From NCBI RefSeq assembly GCF_050433225.1, contig NZ_JBNPXQ010000008.1, positions 186,001-250,000 of the forward strand: DNA of 64,000 nt, read 5' to 3'. The translations under genes were made by a program, and so were the position numbers. How positions within the stretch are numbered: the first letter of the stretch is position 1; every line of letters begins with the position of its first letter. Below, piece by piece: positions 1 to 10,724 of the stretch. The DNA is from Sphingomonas_D zeicaulis. GTDB taxonomy: Bacteria > Pseudomonadota > Alphaproteobacteria > Sphingomonadales > Sphingomonadaceae. The notes below the pieces were generated by a model. That model ran no database searches and had not been told where the DNA came from. It worked only from the letters and a program-made list of their open reading frames with translations.

Positions 1-18
1 TTCTTCCGCGGAGCGGCG

Positions 19-3000
19 ATGACCGCCGTGTTGCGCCGGACGTTGCTGCTGGTCTTTGCGCTCCTGCTGGTGGCGCTGGCGGTTCTGTGGTTCCAGCGCA
101 AGCCGATCGCCCGCAACTATATCGATGCCGAATTGGCGCGCCGCGGCGTGCGCGGCAGCTACGACCTCGTCGAACTCGCCCCGGGGCGGCAGCGCATCGA
201 GCATCTGGTGCTCGGCGATCCGGCGCAACCGGACCTGACCGCGGACTGGGCGGAACTACGCATCACCTATCGGCTCGGCACGCCGCGCATCGCGGAGATA
301 CGCGCCAGCGGGGTGCGACTGCGCGGCCGGATCGTCAACGGAACGCTCTCGCTGGGTGATCTCGACAAGCTGATGCCGGCGCCCAGCGGTGCGCCCTTTA
401 GCCTGCCAGATCTGCGCGTGATGCTGCAGGATGCCCGGATGCGGCTCGATGCGCCGACCGGGCCGATTGGGCTGAAGCTCGATGGCAGCGGCAATCTGCG
501 CAACGGCTTTCGCGGCCGGCTGGCGGCGGTTGCGCCGCGACTCGCGATTGCCGGCTGCACGCTCGCGCGGACGACCGCCTATGTCGATCTCAAGATCGTC
601 GATCGCAGCCCGGCGCTGAGCGGCCCGGTGCGCACCGACACGCTCGATTGCCCCGCTTTGGCGCTACGCACCGGCCATGCGGATCTTCGTATCACCGCGG
701 CGTTGTCCGAGGCGCTGGATGCCTGGTCGGGCGACGCGCGGCTGGCAATGGTGGCGGCGCGCTATGCGGATATTCGCGCGGCGCGAATCGGTGGCAAGCT
801 GGATTTCGGCGGCAAGGCCGCGCGGACGCACGGCATGCTGCGCCTGACCGCGGCGCAAATCACAGCCCCCCAGGGGGCGGTGCGTGATTTCGGGATCGAT
901 GGCGATTATGAGTTCGCCGGCGATCGGCTGCGCTTCAACGGCGGGGCGGGCGCGGCGTCCGCCCGGCTCGCGGATGCGACAATTGCGCAACTGCGCGGCA
1001 TTGGCGCCGGCGCGGCCGGTACGCCGGCGGGGCCGCTGGCAAGCGCGCTAGGCACTGCGCTTGCCAACGCCGCGCGTGAAGCCGCAGTCGATGCGCGGCT
1101 GTCATTGGCGTTTGGGCCGGATGGCGGCGCGGTCACGCTTTCGCGGTTGGCGCTCGACAGCGCGAGCGGCGCGCGGCTTGAGTTGAACGATGGGGCGGGC
1201 GTGCAGTTGCGCTGGCCGCAGGGCGATGCGCGCATCGATGGCGTGCTCGGCATCGGCGGCGGCGGGCTGCCCAACGGGGAGATCCGGCTGGCGCAGGCCA
1301 GCCCCGGCGGGCCGCTGACCGGCGAGGCGCGCTTCGCGCCCTATGCCGCCGGCGGTGCGAAGCTGACATTGGCGCCCATTACCTTCTCCGCGCTGCCGGA
1401 CGGCGCCCGCTTCGAGACGCGGATCACGCTGGATGGGCCACTGGCCGACGGCCGCGTGGAAGGGCTGAGCCTGCCGGTCAGCGGGCTGATCGACACGCGC
1501 GGAAATCTGGTGGTCAATCGCGCCTGTGCGCCGCTCGATTGGCGTTCGGTCAGCGCCGCGGGGCTGGTGCTGCGCCCGGCGCGGCTTGGGCTGTGCCCGG
1601 TTGAAGGCGGCGCACTGCTGGTGCTGACCGGCGGCCGGCTGCGCGGCGGCGCCTCGATCAATGCGCCGCGGCTCGCCGGGCGGCTGGGCAGCAGCCCGGT
1701 GACATTGGCGGCGAGCGGCGCGCGGGTGAAGCTGGGCGACGGCACGCTGGGGCTGTCTGATATCGCGGTGCGGCTCGGCGATGCGGACAGCCAGACCCGG
1801 CTCGACATCGGTCGGCTCGATGGCCGAATCGATGGCGGTGGGCTCGCCGGCACCTTCGCTGCACTTTCCGGGAAGATCGGCGCGATTCCGCTGCTTGTCT
1901 CCGAGGGGGAGGGCAAATGGCGGCTGCGCAATGGAATATTGGGGCTGGGCGCCGCGTTGCGCGTCGACGACGAAGCCACCCCCCCGCGATTCCAGCCGCT
2001 ACGTTCGCCCGATTTCGTATTGGTGCTGGCCAATGGCGAAATAGCGGCGGGGGGCACCCTGGTCGAACCCAAGAACGGCTCGACGGTGACGAAGGTGACG
2101 ATCGATCACCGCCTGTCGACCGGCACCGGCCGTGCCGCGCTCGACGTGCCGGGTATCACCTTTGGCGAAAAATTGCAGCCTGAGGAACTGACGACGTTGA
2201 CGCTGGGCGTTATCGCCAATGTACGCGGCACGGTCAGCGGGCAGGGCCGGATCGACTGGTCGCCCAAAGGTGTAACCAGCGGCGGCACCTTCCGCACCAC
2301 TGATACCGCGCTCGCTGCGGCATTCGGCCCTGTTAGCGGTCTCACGGGGGAGGTCCGCTTCACCGATCTTCTCGCGCTGGAGACCGCGCCGGGGCAACTG
2401 GTGCGGATCGGTGAGGCCAATCCCGGTGTTGCGGTGAACGATGGCGAAATCCGTTACCAACTGCTCGCCGGGCAGCGGGTAAAGATCGAAAGCGGGCGCT
2501 GGCCGTTCGCGGGCGGCGAACTGATCCTCGACCCGGATACCATCGACCTGTCCGCGCCCGAGCGACGGCTAACCTTCCGTGTCGTCGGGCTCGATGCCGG
2601 GCCCTTCATCAACAAGTTCGAATTCGACAACCTCAATGCGTCGGGCAAGTTCGATGGCGTGCTGCCGATGATCTTCGATCAACAGGGCGGCCGCATCGAG
2701 GGCGGCTATCTCAAGGTGCGCGAGGAGGGCGGCACGCTGTCCTACATCGGCGAGGTCAGCAATGCGGACCTCAACTTCTTCGCCAAGATCGCGTTCGATG
2801 CGCTGAAATCGATTCGCTACAAAAGGCTGACGATCGGCCTCAACGGCGCAATCGATGGCGAACTTGTTAGCGATATCCGGTTCGATGGCGTCAACCAGCA
2901 GGGTATCGAGAAAGGGAAGGGCGGGCTGTTCGAACAGATCCTCGGCCGTCAGTTCATCTTCAATATCAAGATCAAGGCGCCGTTCCGCGGGCTGATGACC

Positions 3001-3183
3001 ACCGCAAAATCGTTCTACGACCCTTCCATCCTCGTGCGCGACGCCCTGCCGCCGGGCGCGGTGCCGGCCGACAATGCCGATCCTGCCGACACACCAGTGA
3101 CGGCACCGGCACCGGCTGTTCCTGCGGGCGGCCAGCCAAAGGTCGAAGGCGTTCAGCCAAAGGAAAGCGATTCCATGCCATGA
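19..3183 (+). CDS. ydbH: YdbH-family intermembrane phospholipid transport protein
   Basis: Predicted AsmA-like/YdbH-family protein of 1054 residues. In E. coli YdbH works with YnbE, redundantly with TamB and YhdP, to move phospholipid from the inner to the outer membrane. The sequence shows one N-terminal membrane anchor (about residues 8-26, LLLVFALLLVALAVLWF) followed by a very long periplasmic part rich in beta-strand repeats, with the family C-terminal domain at about residues 830-1000 (FDQQGGRIEGGYLKVREEGG). A Pro/Ala-rich tail follows. It is longer than the E. coli protein (about 880 residues). It overlaps the next gene by 4 bp, and the ynbE and ydbL homologues follow directly, which makes the assignment firm. 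Anything upstream lies outside the window. Confidence 0.88.
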   Translation: MTAVLRRTLLLVFALLLVALAVLWFQRKPIARNYIDAELARRGVRGSYDLVELAPGRQRIEHLVLGDPAQPDLTADWAELRITYRLGTPRIAEIRASGVRLRGRIVNGTLSLGDLDKLMPAPSGAPFSLPDLRVMLQDARMRLDAPTGPIGLKLDGSGNLRNGFRGRLAAVAPRLAIAGCTLARTTAYVDLKIVDRSPALSGPVRTDTLDCPALALRTGHADLRITAALSEALDAWSGDARLAMVAARYADIRAARIGGKLDFGGKAARTHGMLRLTAAQITAPQGAVRDFGIDGDYEFAGDRLRFNGGAGAASARLADATIAQLRGIGAGAAGTPAGPLASALGTALANAAREAAVDARLSLAFGPDGGAVTLSRLALDSASGARLELNDGAGVQLRWPQGDARIDGVLGIGGGGLPNGEIRLAQASPGGPLTGEARFAPYAAGGAKLTLAPITFSALPDGARFETRITLDGPLADGRVEGLSLPVSGLIDTRGNLVVNRACAPLDWRSVSAAGLVLRPARLGLCPVEGGALLVLTGGRLRGGASINAPRLAGRLGSSPVTLAASGARVKLGDGTLGLSDIAVRLGDADSQTRLDIGRLDGRIDGGGLAGTFAALSGKIGAIPLLVSEGEGKWRLRNGILGLGAALRVDDEATPPRFQPLRSPDFVLVLANGEIAAGGTLVEPKNGSTVTKVTIDHRLSTGTGRAALDVPGITFGEKLQPEELTTLTLGVIANVRGTVSGQGRIDWSPKGVTSGGTFRTTDTALAAAFGPVSGLTGEVRFTDLLALETAPGQLVRIGEANPGVAVNDGEIRYQLLAGQRVKIESGRWPFAGGELILDPDTIDLSAPERRLTFRVVGLDAGPFINKFEFDNLNASGKFDGVLPMIFDQQGGRIEGGYLKVREEGGTLSYIGEVSNADLNFFAKIAFDALKSIRYKRLTIGLNGAIDGELVSDIRFDGVNQQGIEKGKGGLFEQILGRQFIFNIKIKAPFRGLMTTAKSFYDPSILVRDALPPGAVPADNADPADTPVTAPAPAVPAGGQPKVEGVQPKESDSMP

Positions 3184-3431
3184 AGCGTTCGATATTGACG
3201 AGCAAGCGATGCGGTGCGACCCGTCCGGCGATGGCATGGATCGATTTGGCGGTACGCGCCGCAACCCTCGGCGGCCTGGTGGTCGCGGTCCCGGGATGCA
3301 TCCAGGTGACCGCGCCCGAAAAGCCGATCGAGATAAACCTGAACATCAACGTCAAGCAGGAGGTTCTCGTGAAGCTCCAGCAGGACGCCGAGAAACTCAT
3401 CGAGGACAATCCGGAGCTGTTCCCGCAATGA
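3180..3431 (+). CDS. ynbE: YnbE-like outer-membrane lipoprotein
   Basis: Small lipoprotein, 83 residues, predicted partner of YdbH at the outer membrane. A hydrophobic stretch ends in a lipobox-like VAVPGC, with the lipidated Cys near residue 40. The mature part (QVTAPEKPIEINLNINVKQE) is the YnbE signature, and the rest is a short helix ending NPELFPQ. The start chosen overlaps the ydbH stop as ATGA and has AAGGAAA upstream. An internal ATG at 3234 would give a more usual signal length and cannot be excluded. In E. coli YnbE forms multimers that bridge YdbH to the outer membrane; that role here is inferred from synteny. Confidence 0.85.
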   Translation: MKRSILTSKRCGATRPAMAWIDLAVRAATLGGLVVAVPGCIQVTAPEKPIEINLNINVKQEVLVKLQQDAEKLIEDNPELFPQ

Positions 3432-3823
3432 CCAACAGGACGATCATCACGGCCGTGGCAGGCATCGCGCTGGCGATGGCGGCGGGTATCGGCGGCATCG
3501 CCTATGCGCAGTCGGGCGCCGTCGCCGCGGCGATTTCCGCCGGCACGGTCGGCGAGCAGGCCGACGGCTATCTGGGCGTACGCGGAACGGTGGGTGCGGA
3601 TGTGCGCGCCGAGGTCGAATCGATCAACATCAAGCGGCGCGATGCCTACACCGATCTGGCCGCCAAGCGCGGCGTGAGCGTGGCCGCGGCGGCCGCCGCC
3701 ACCGGCTGCCGCACCTTGGCGACCCGTGTGGGGCCGGGGCAGGCCTATCGCCTGCTCGACGGCACATGGCAGGTGCGTGCAGGAAGCGCGCCGGTGCAGT
3801 TGCCGGCCAACTGCCCGGCCTGA
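3428..3823 (+). CDS. ydbL: YdbL family protein (DUF1318)
   Basis: Periplasmic protein of 131 residues with a signal peptide (residues about 1-27, ending AYA-QSG). The mature part matches the DUF1318/YdbL pattern: ISAGTVGEQADGYLGV, then a helix with SINIKRRDAYTDLAAKRGVS and the terminal segment GTWQV. Two Cys residues (one after ATG, one near the C-terminus) could form a disulphide. It overlaps ynbE as ATGA and completes the conserved ydbH-ynbE-ydbL operon. E. coli YdbL is reported to act as a chaperone-like modulator of YnbE multimers. About 180 bp without a recognisable gene follow before atpI. Confidence 0.85.
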   Translation: MTNRTIITAVAGIALAMAAGIGGIAYAQSGAVAAAISAGTVGEQADGYLGVRGTVGADVRAEVESINIKRRDAYTDLAAKRGVSVAAAAAATGCRTLATRVGPGQAYRLLDGTWQVRAGSAPVQLPANCPA

Positions 3824-4006
3824 ACGGCGCGGAGCGGGCGACGGGCTTGGCCTGCTGGCACCGCTCGGGCTCGATGCGCAGGGCTTGGTCCCTGGCATGG
3901 TTGACTCGGGCTGGCTCGCTACCTAAACGGGCCGCGCCTTGGCGGGTTCACTCGTCGTTCATGTCTCGTGAAGCTTCAGGCTGCCTAGGCGCCGGGAGGG
4001 GAGAAC

Positions 4007-4327
4007 ATGGCGAAAGACGAACCCGGGCAGGACCCCCGCGACGGCGGCGATGCACGGCTCGAGGCGCTGGACAAGCGGCTCAGGCAGGCAAAGCATGACG
4101 AAGCGGTCAGGACTGGCGAAACGCAAAAGGGGGCGGACGAGAATTATCGTCTCGGCAACCGCGTTCTCGCCGAACTGATCGGGGGGATTGCCGGCGGCGC
4201 GCTGATCGGGTGGGTCATTGACCGTTTCGCCGGCACGTCGCCATGGGGTCTGCTGGTGGTGATGGCCCTCGGGATCATCGTCTCCTTCAGGAACATCATC
4301 AGGATTTCGAACCAGCGCTCGAAGTGA
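4007..4327 (+). CDS. atpI: AtpI/AtpZ-type ATP synthase accessory protein
   Basis: Small membrane protein of 106 residues encoded at the head of the F0 operon. The N-terminal 45 residues are charged and hydrophilic. Two membrane helices follow (about 50-70, ELIGGIAGGALIGWVIDRF, and 76-96, WGLLVVMALGIIVSFRNI), the usual AtpI/AtpZ layout. AtpI proteins help assemble or stabilise the c-ring and may handle Mg2+/Ca2+; which one applies here cannot be told. The start has a GGGAGGGGAG ribosome-binding site just upstream. atpB begins 37 bp downstream. Confidence 0.9.
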   Translation: MAKDEPGQDPRDGGDARLEALDKRLRQAKHDEAVRTGETQKGADENYRLGNRVLAELIGGIAGGALIGWVIDRFAGTSPWGLLVVMALGIIVSFRNIIRISNQRSK

Positions 4328-4364
4328 TTTCGGGCGCTTTGGTCGCAGGGATTGGGGTAGCCAA

Positions 4365-5150
4365 GTGGCCGAACAGGGCAAAGTAGACCCGATGCACCAG
4401 TTCACGATCGAGCCGTTGTTCGGCACCGATCACTGGAACATCGCGGGTCACAACATCGCCTTCACCAACTCGGCACTGTGGATGGTGATCACCGTCGCGG
4501 TGCTGTGGGTGTTCATGCTGGGTGGCATGAAGCGCGCGCTGGTCCCCGGCCGCTGGCAGATGGCGGTCGAGAGCATGACCGGCTTCATCGATTCGATGCT
4601 GTCGGCCAATGTCGGGCCGAAGGGGCGCAAATATGTGCCCTACATCTTCTCGCTGTTCATGTTCATCCTGTTCGCCAACCTGCTCGGCCTGCTGCCGCTG
4701 GGCCTGGTCGGCGTCCATCCGTTCACGATCACGAGCCATTTTACGCTCACCGGCGTGCTCGCGATCATGAGCTTCTCGATCGTTCTGATCGTCGGCTTCT
4801 GGCGCCATGGCCTGCACTTCTTCTCGCTGTTCGTGCCGCACGGCACGCCGGTGTGGCTGCTGTGGCTGATCCCGATCATCGAGCTCATCTCGTTCCTCGT
4901 CCGTCCGTTCAGCCTCGGCCTGCGACTGTTCGTCGCGATGATGGCCGGCCACGTGCTGCTCGAGGTGCTCTCCAGCTTCGTCATCGACAGCGCCAATGCC
5001 GGCCTGATGTTCGGCATTCCGATCGGCGGCGCCAGCTTCATCCTGATGGTTGCAATCTGCGCCCTGGAGATCCTGGTTGCCGGCATCCAGGCCTATGTCT
5101 TCGCGCTGCTCACGTCGCTCTATCTGAACGACGCCGAGAACCTGCACTGA
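4365..5150 (+). CDS. atpB: F0F1 ATP synthase subunit a
   Basis: Proton-channel subunit a of the ATP synthase, 261 residues, with five to six membrane helices. The essential Arg region is visible as PFSLGLRLFVAMMAGH (about residues 181-196). The C-terminal helix ends in GIQAYVFALLTSLYLNDA, a hallmark of AtpB. The start is a GTG (VAEQGK...); an ATG nine codons further in (MHQFTIEP) is the alternative. It lies between atpI and atpE in the standard alphaproteobacterial F0 operon. F1 genes are not in this window, as expected for this class. Confidence 0.97.
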   Translation: MAEQGKVDPMHQFTIEPLFGTDHWNIAGHNIAFTNSALWMVITVAVLWVFMLGGMKRALVPGRWQMAVESMTGFIDSMLSANVGPKGRKYVPYIFSLFMFILFANLLGLLPLGLVGVHPFTITSHFTLTGVLAIMSFSIVLIVGFWRHGLHFFSLFVPHGTPVWLLWLIPIIELISFLVRPFSLGLRLFVAMMAGHVLLEVLSSFVIDSANAGLMFGIPIGGASFILMVAICALEILVAGIQAYVFALLTSLYLNDAENLH

Positions 5151-5199
5151 GCCGTTCCGACTTTTTTCTCGTCAACTGAATTTACCAAGGGAGTTTTAC

Positions 5200-5430
5200 A
5201 TGATGGACGCAGAAGCCGCCAAGCTGATCGGTGCTGGTCTCGCTGCGATCGGCGCCGGCATGGCCGCCATCGGTGTGGGTAACGTGTTCGGTTCGTTCCT
5301 CGAGAGCGCGCTGCGCAATCCGGAAGCCGCCGACGGCCAGCAGGGCCGCCTGTTCATCGGCTTCGCCGCCGCCGAGCTTCTCGGTCTGCTGGCGTTCGTC
5401 GTTGCGATGATCCTGATCTTCGTCGCTTAA
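5200..5430 (+). CDS. atpE: F0F1 ATP synthase subunit c
   Basis: Ring-forming proteolipid subunit, 76 residues, two membrane helices joined by the polar loop RNPEAADGQQGR. The proton-binding carboxylate is Glu59 in GFAAAELLGLLAF. A good ribosome-binding site (AAGGGAG) precedes ATGATG, so the start could be either of two adjacent Met codons. Glycine-rich helix 1 (GAGLAAIGAGMAAIGVG) carries the usual GxGxG packing motif. No Na+-type ligand set is evident beyond the usual Glu, so it is read as H+-coupled. Confidence 0.97.
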   Translation: MMDAEAAKLIGAGLAAIGAGMAAIGVGNVFGSFLESALRNPEAADGQQGRLFIGFAAAELLGLLAFVVAMILIFVA

Positions 5431-5494
5431 CGACGTCTTTTACCCCGCCGCCCGGCCCCAGTGGGTCGGGCGGCAGGACAGGAATCGAGGCACG

Positions 5495-5989
5495 ATGCCC
5501 CAGATAGCCCAGCTCGCCGCCACCTATTCGTCGCAGATCTTCTGGGTGCTGTTGACGTTCGGCTTCGTCTTCTTCGTCATCGGCCTCGGCATGGTGCCGA
5601 AGATCCAGGCGACGGTTGACCAGCGCGACCGCCAGATCGCCGGAGACCTTGCTGCGGCCGACGCCGCGCGCAAGGCGGCGGACGAGCGGGACGAGGCGTA
5701 TCGCGCCAAGGCCGAAGCCAACCGTGCCGAGGCGCTGAAGCTCACCCAGGCCGCCAAGGCCGAGGCGGCGGCAGCGTCCGAGGCGAAGATCGCCGCGGGC
5801 GACGCCCAGAACGAGGCGACCATCGCCGCGGCCGAGGCGCGCATCCGTGCCGCGACCGATGCGGCGCTCGGCGAGATCGAGACTGTTGCGGCCGAAGCCG
5901 CGCAGGAGATGGTCGCACGGCTCTCCGGCGTGCCGGTGAGCGCTGACGAAGCGACCCAGGCAGTGAAGGCAGCGATGAATCATGGCTGA
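5495..5989 (+). CDS. atpF': F0F1 ATP synthase subunit b'
   Basis: One of two peripheral-stalk b subunits, 164 residues. A single N-terminal membrane helix (about 14-36, QIFWVLLTFGFVFFVIGLGM) is followed by a long charged Ala/Glu/Lys-rich coiled coil. Photosynthetic bacteria and alphaproteobacteria carry paired b and b' genes forming a heterodimeric stator. It overlaps the following b gene by 8 bp, which suggests translational coupling. In some annotations this gene is called atpG or atpX. Confidence 0.93.
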   Translation: MPQIAQLAATYSSQIFWVLLTFGFVFFVIGLGMVPKIQATVDQRDRQIAGDLAAADAARKAADERDEAYRAKAEANRAEALKLTQAAKAEAAAASEAKIAAGDAQNEATIAAAEARIRAATDAALGEIETVAAEAAQEMVARLSGVPVSADEATQAVKAAMNHG

Positions 5990-6590
5990 GACGCTTTCTC
6001 CCGGCTCGGCGGAAGTGGCCGCGAACCTGTCGCACGCCGACACGGCCGAGGGCCTGCACACCGGCACCGAATCGCATGGTGGGGCTCACGCCGAGCCGTC
6101 CGCGCTGGGGCTGAGCCCGAGCGCCTGGGTGGCGCTGTCGATGACGGTGTTCATCCTCATCCTGCTGTGGAAGCGGGTGCCGGCGCTGTTCGCTCGCGGC
6201 CTCGATGGCAGGATCGCGGCGATCCGCAGCCAGCTCGACGAAGCCAAGGCCCTGCGTGCCGAGGCCGAGGCGCTGCGCGCCGAATATGATGCCAAGCTGA
6301 AGGCCGCCGAGGCCGAAGCCGCATCGATGCGCAGCCACGCCGAAGCCGAAGCGAAGCAGATCCTCGCCGACGCCGAAGCGGCGGCGCAGGACCTGACCCA
6401 GCGTCGCGCCAGGATGGCGGAAGACAAGATCGCCGCCGCCGAGCGTAGCGCGATCTCCGACGTCCGCGCCAAGGCGGCGAGTGCGGCTGCGGCTGCGGCT
6501 GCGGCACTGATCGCGGCCAAGCATGACGCTGGCGCGGATCGCGCACTGGTCGATCAGACCATCGCCGGGATCGGGACGCGACTGAACTGA
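5982..6590 (+). CDS. atpF: F0F1 ATP synthase subunit b
   Basis: Second peripheral-stalk subunit, 202 residues. It has an unusually long N-terminal extension (about 40 residues, LSHADTAEGLHTGTESHGG) before the membrane helix at about 45-62 (WVALSMTVFILILLWKRVPA). The rest is an Ala/Glu-rich coiled coil (AEALRAEYDAKLKAAEAEAA). It is the last gene of the F0 operon and is followed after 32 bp by a strong terminator. Calling the upstream partner b' and this one b follows the gene order of relatives. Confidence 0.92.
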   Translation: MAETLSPGSAEVAANLSHADTAEGLHTGTESHGGAHAEPSALGLSPSAWVALSMTVFILILLWKRVPALFARGLDGRIAAIRSQLDEAKALRAEAEALRAEYDAKLKAAEAEAASMRSHAEAEAKQILADAEAAAQDLTQRRARMAEDKIAAAERSAISDVRAKAASAAAAAAAALIAAKHDAGADRALVDQTIAGIGTRLN

Positions 6591-6622
6591 GGTTCGCCCG
6601 GCCCGTTACGGGCTAAGAAAAA

Positions 6623-6655
6623 GGGCGCCGTTCCGATGGGAACGGCGCCCTTTTT
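6623..6655 (+). terminator. Rho-independent terminator of the F0 operon
   Basis: A perfect 12-bp stem (GGGCGCCGTTCC, 6623-6634) pairs with 6639-6650 across a GATG loop and is followed by TTTTT. An A-rich stretch precedes the stem, so it could also act for minus-strand purL transcripts. Confidence 0.93.
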
Positions 6656-6688
6656 CGTGTGTGCGGTTTTTGAGAAGTGCAATCTTCG

Positions 6689-6833
6689 CCCCTTCCCCTC
6701 CAGGGGAGGGGTTGGGGTGGGGAAGCGTCGACGGGGGCTCAATGCTCCCGGCGAGGCTATTTTCCGGCGTTGCCGGAAGCTCGCTGCGCTCGCCTCCACC
6801 CCAACCCCTCCTCTGGAGAGGAGGGGCTGAGAA
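6689..6833. repeat. Inverted pair of CCCCTCC/GGAGGGG intergenic repeats
   Basis: The 180 bp between atpF and purL hold no gene. Two GC-rich palindromes face each other: CCCCTCCAGGGGAGGGG plus TTGGGGTGGG at about 6695-6721, and its mirror CACCCCAACCCCTCCTCTGG at about 6799-6818, continuing into a second hairpin. The same style of repeat occurs at 56.15, 60.34, 60.92 and 63.18 kb. Confidence 0.6.
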
Positions 6834-6838
6834 TTGCC

Positions 6839-9004
<2,166 letters not shown>

Positions 9005-9100
9005 GCGCGTGCCCTTAGCCGGGTGCGCGCGGGGTTGCTAGGCCCGGAAACAGCGGCGGGGCACTGGCGTTATCCTGATGACGGATGACAGGAGACGCGC

Positions 9101-9496
9101 ATGAGCATGATGGCCGCGATGTTGATGATGGCGAGCGCAGGCACCGCCGCCGCGCCGGTGACCGGCGATTTCGACCGGGACGGCACGCCGGATGTGGCCG
9201 AGATTGAGGATGCGCCCGGCGGCGGCAAGCAACTTGTCGTAAAGCCGGGCCGTGAAGGCGCCTTGCCGCTGGTGGTGGCGTTGATCGACCAGCCCGAGAC
9301 CTTCCATTTCGGCAAGGCCACGCCCGGCACCTATGCCACGGCCTGCGGCAAGGGGCTGGGGCCGGTGGGTGAGCCATGCCCGCGCAGCGCGGTGGCGGTT
9401 GAAGGCGATACTTTGCGCTTCGGCACCGATGAAGCATCGGAAGCGGTGGCGATCTGGACGGGCACCGCGTTCGAGCGGGTTTGGCTTTCCGACTGA
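9101..9496 (+). CDS. Small exported protein with a calcium-loop-like motif
   Basis: Protein of 131 residues, family not recognised. The N-terminus (MSMMAAMLMMASAGTAAA) looks like a short signal peptide. The mature part begins with GDFDRDGTPDVAEIE, which fits the DxDxDGxxDxxE calcium-binding loop of EF-hand, dockerin and FG-GAP-like repeats. Two Cys residues (TACGKG and PCPRS) may pair in the periplasm. The C-terminus (AVAIWTGTAFERVWLSD) is a short beta-rich end. An ATG with GGAGACGCGC upstream supports the start. It stands alone between divergent purL and the phosphate unit. Confidence 0.6.
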   Translation: MSMMAAMLMMASAGTAAAPVTGDFDRDGTPDVAEIEDAPGGGKQLVVKPGREGALPLVVALIDQPETFHFGKATPGTYATACGKGLGPVGEPCPRSAVAVEGDTLRFGTDEASEAVAIWTGTAFERVWLSD

Positions 9497-9611
9497 TCCG
9501 CGAGCGCAACGATCACTGATTCACTTGCGCTATACTGTCGCAAAAGCGTAACGCGCCGCTTTCATCGACCGCCCACGTAGAAAGCCCAGAGAGATTCGCC
9601 AGATTGCCGCC

Positions 9612-10712
9612 TTGCCGTACCGCGCCGATGGCGGCGCGATCGATGCGCCGGTGCGGGTTCTGCTGGTCACCTCGCGGGAGAGCAAGCGCTGGGTGATCCC
9701 CAAGGGCAATCAGGCGAGCGGCTATAGCCCGCACGCCGCCGCCGCGCTGGAAGCGGAGGAGGAAGCCGGCGTCCGCGGGGCGGTTTGTCCGACGGCGCTG
9801 GGCTCCTATCGCTATCGCAAGAAACGCCGCAACGGCGCCTCGCTGATGATCGACGTGGACGTGTTTCCGCTCGCGGTCAGCAGCGAACTCGGCATGTGGA
9901 AGGAACAAGGGCAGCGCGAGCGCCGCTGGTTCACCCTGGCCGACGCGGCGGACGCGGTCGACGAACCCGATCTCAGCGATCTCATTCGCTCGTTCAACCA
10001 GGCCGAGTTCCGCTCGGCGGCGCGGCGCACCGGCATCTTGCAGACGGTCGCCGGCAAATCGAAGGTCAGTCACATGTTCGCGTGGTTCCAGCGGCTCCTG
10101 CCGAAGACCGGCAATTTCTTCGAGCTGTTCGAGGCGCACGCCGCGACCGTGGTCGCCGCCGCCGACGCGATGGCGCGGCTGCTGCACGATGGCAATGCCG
10201 ACCATATCCGCGAAGTGGTCGAGCGCGAGGATGATGCCGACAACATCACGCGCGAAATGCTGCGCACTGTGCGCGAGACCTTCCTGACGCCGTTCGATCG
10301 CGGCGCGATCAGCAGCCTGATCGGCTCGCTGGACGATGCGATCGATGAGATGCACGCCACGGTGATGGCGATCGACCTCTATGAGGTGAGGGAATTCGAT
10401 CGGGAAATGAAGGATATGGCCGCGATCATCATCGATGCGGCCCGGCTGGTCGCGGAAGCGATGCCGCTGCTGCGCGATGTCGGCCGCAACGGCGCGCGCC
10501 TGCACGAGCTGACCGAACGGCTGATCCGCATGGAGGCGCATGCCGACGAGATCCACGCCATCGGCGTGAAGCATGCCTTCAAGGCGCATGGCGGTGGCGA
10601 CACGATGCGCTTCATCGTTTCGCGCGAAATCTACAAGCATCTGGAGCGCATCGTCGACGCGTTCGAGGATGTCGCCAACGAGATCGACGGCATCGTCATC
10701 GATCACGCCTGA
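9612..10712 (+). CDS. NUDIX domain fused to PhoU-like DUF47 domain
   Basis: One uninterrupted 366-codon frame joins two domains. Residues about 1-150 are a NUDIX hydrolase of the type acting on diphosphoinositol or dinucleoside polyphosphates (WVIPKGNQASG then ALEAEEEAGV). The NUDIX box keeps the acidic cluster, but the usual Arg of REUXEE is Leu. Residues 155-366 are a DUF47/PhoU-like helical domain starting MFAWFQRLLPKTGNFFELFE, the usual companion of PiT transporters. Met155 (ATG at 10074) has AAGG upstream, so DUF47 may also be made separately as a 212-residue protein. The annotated start is a TTG; the frame is open back to 9552. The PiT gene follows 12 bp later. Confidence 0.8.
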   Translation: MPYRADGGAIDAPVRVLLVTSRESKRWVIPKGNQASGYSPHAAAALEAEEEAGVRGAVCPTALGSYRYRKKRRNGASLMIDVDVFPLAVSSELGMWKEQGQRERRWFTLADAADAVDEPDLSDLIRSFNQAEFRSAARRTGILQTVAGKSKVSHMFAWFQRLLPKTGNFFELFEAHAATVVAAADAMARLLHDGNADHIREVVEREDDADNITREMLRTVRETFLTPFDRGAISSLIGSLDDAIDEMHATVMAIDLYEVREFDREMKDMAAIIIDAARLVAEAMPLLRDVGRNGARLHELTERLIRMEAHADEIHAIGVKHAFKAHGGGDTMRFIVSREIYKHLERIVDAFEDVANEIDGIVIDHA

Positions 10713-10724
10713 CCGCCACATACG

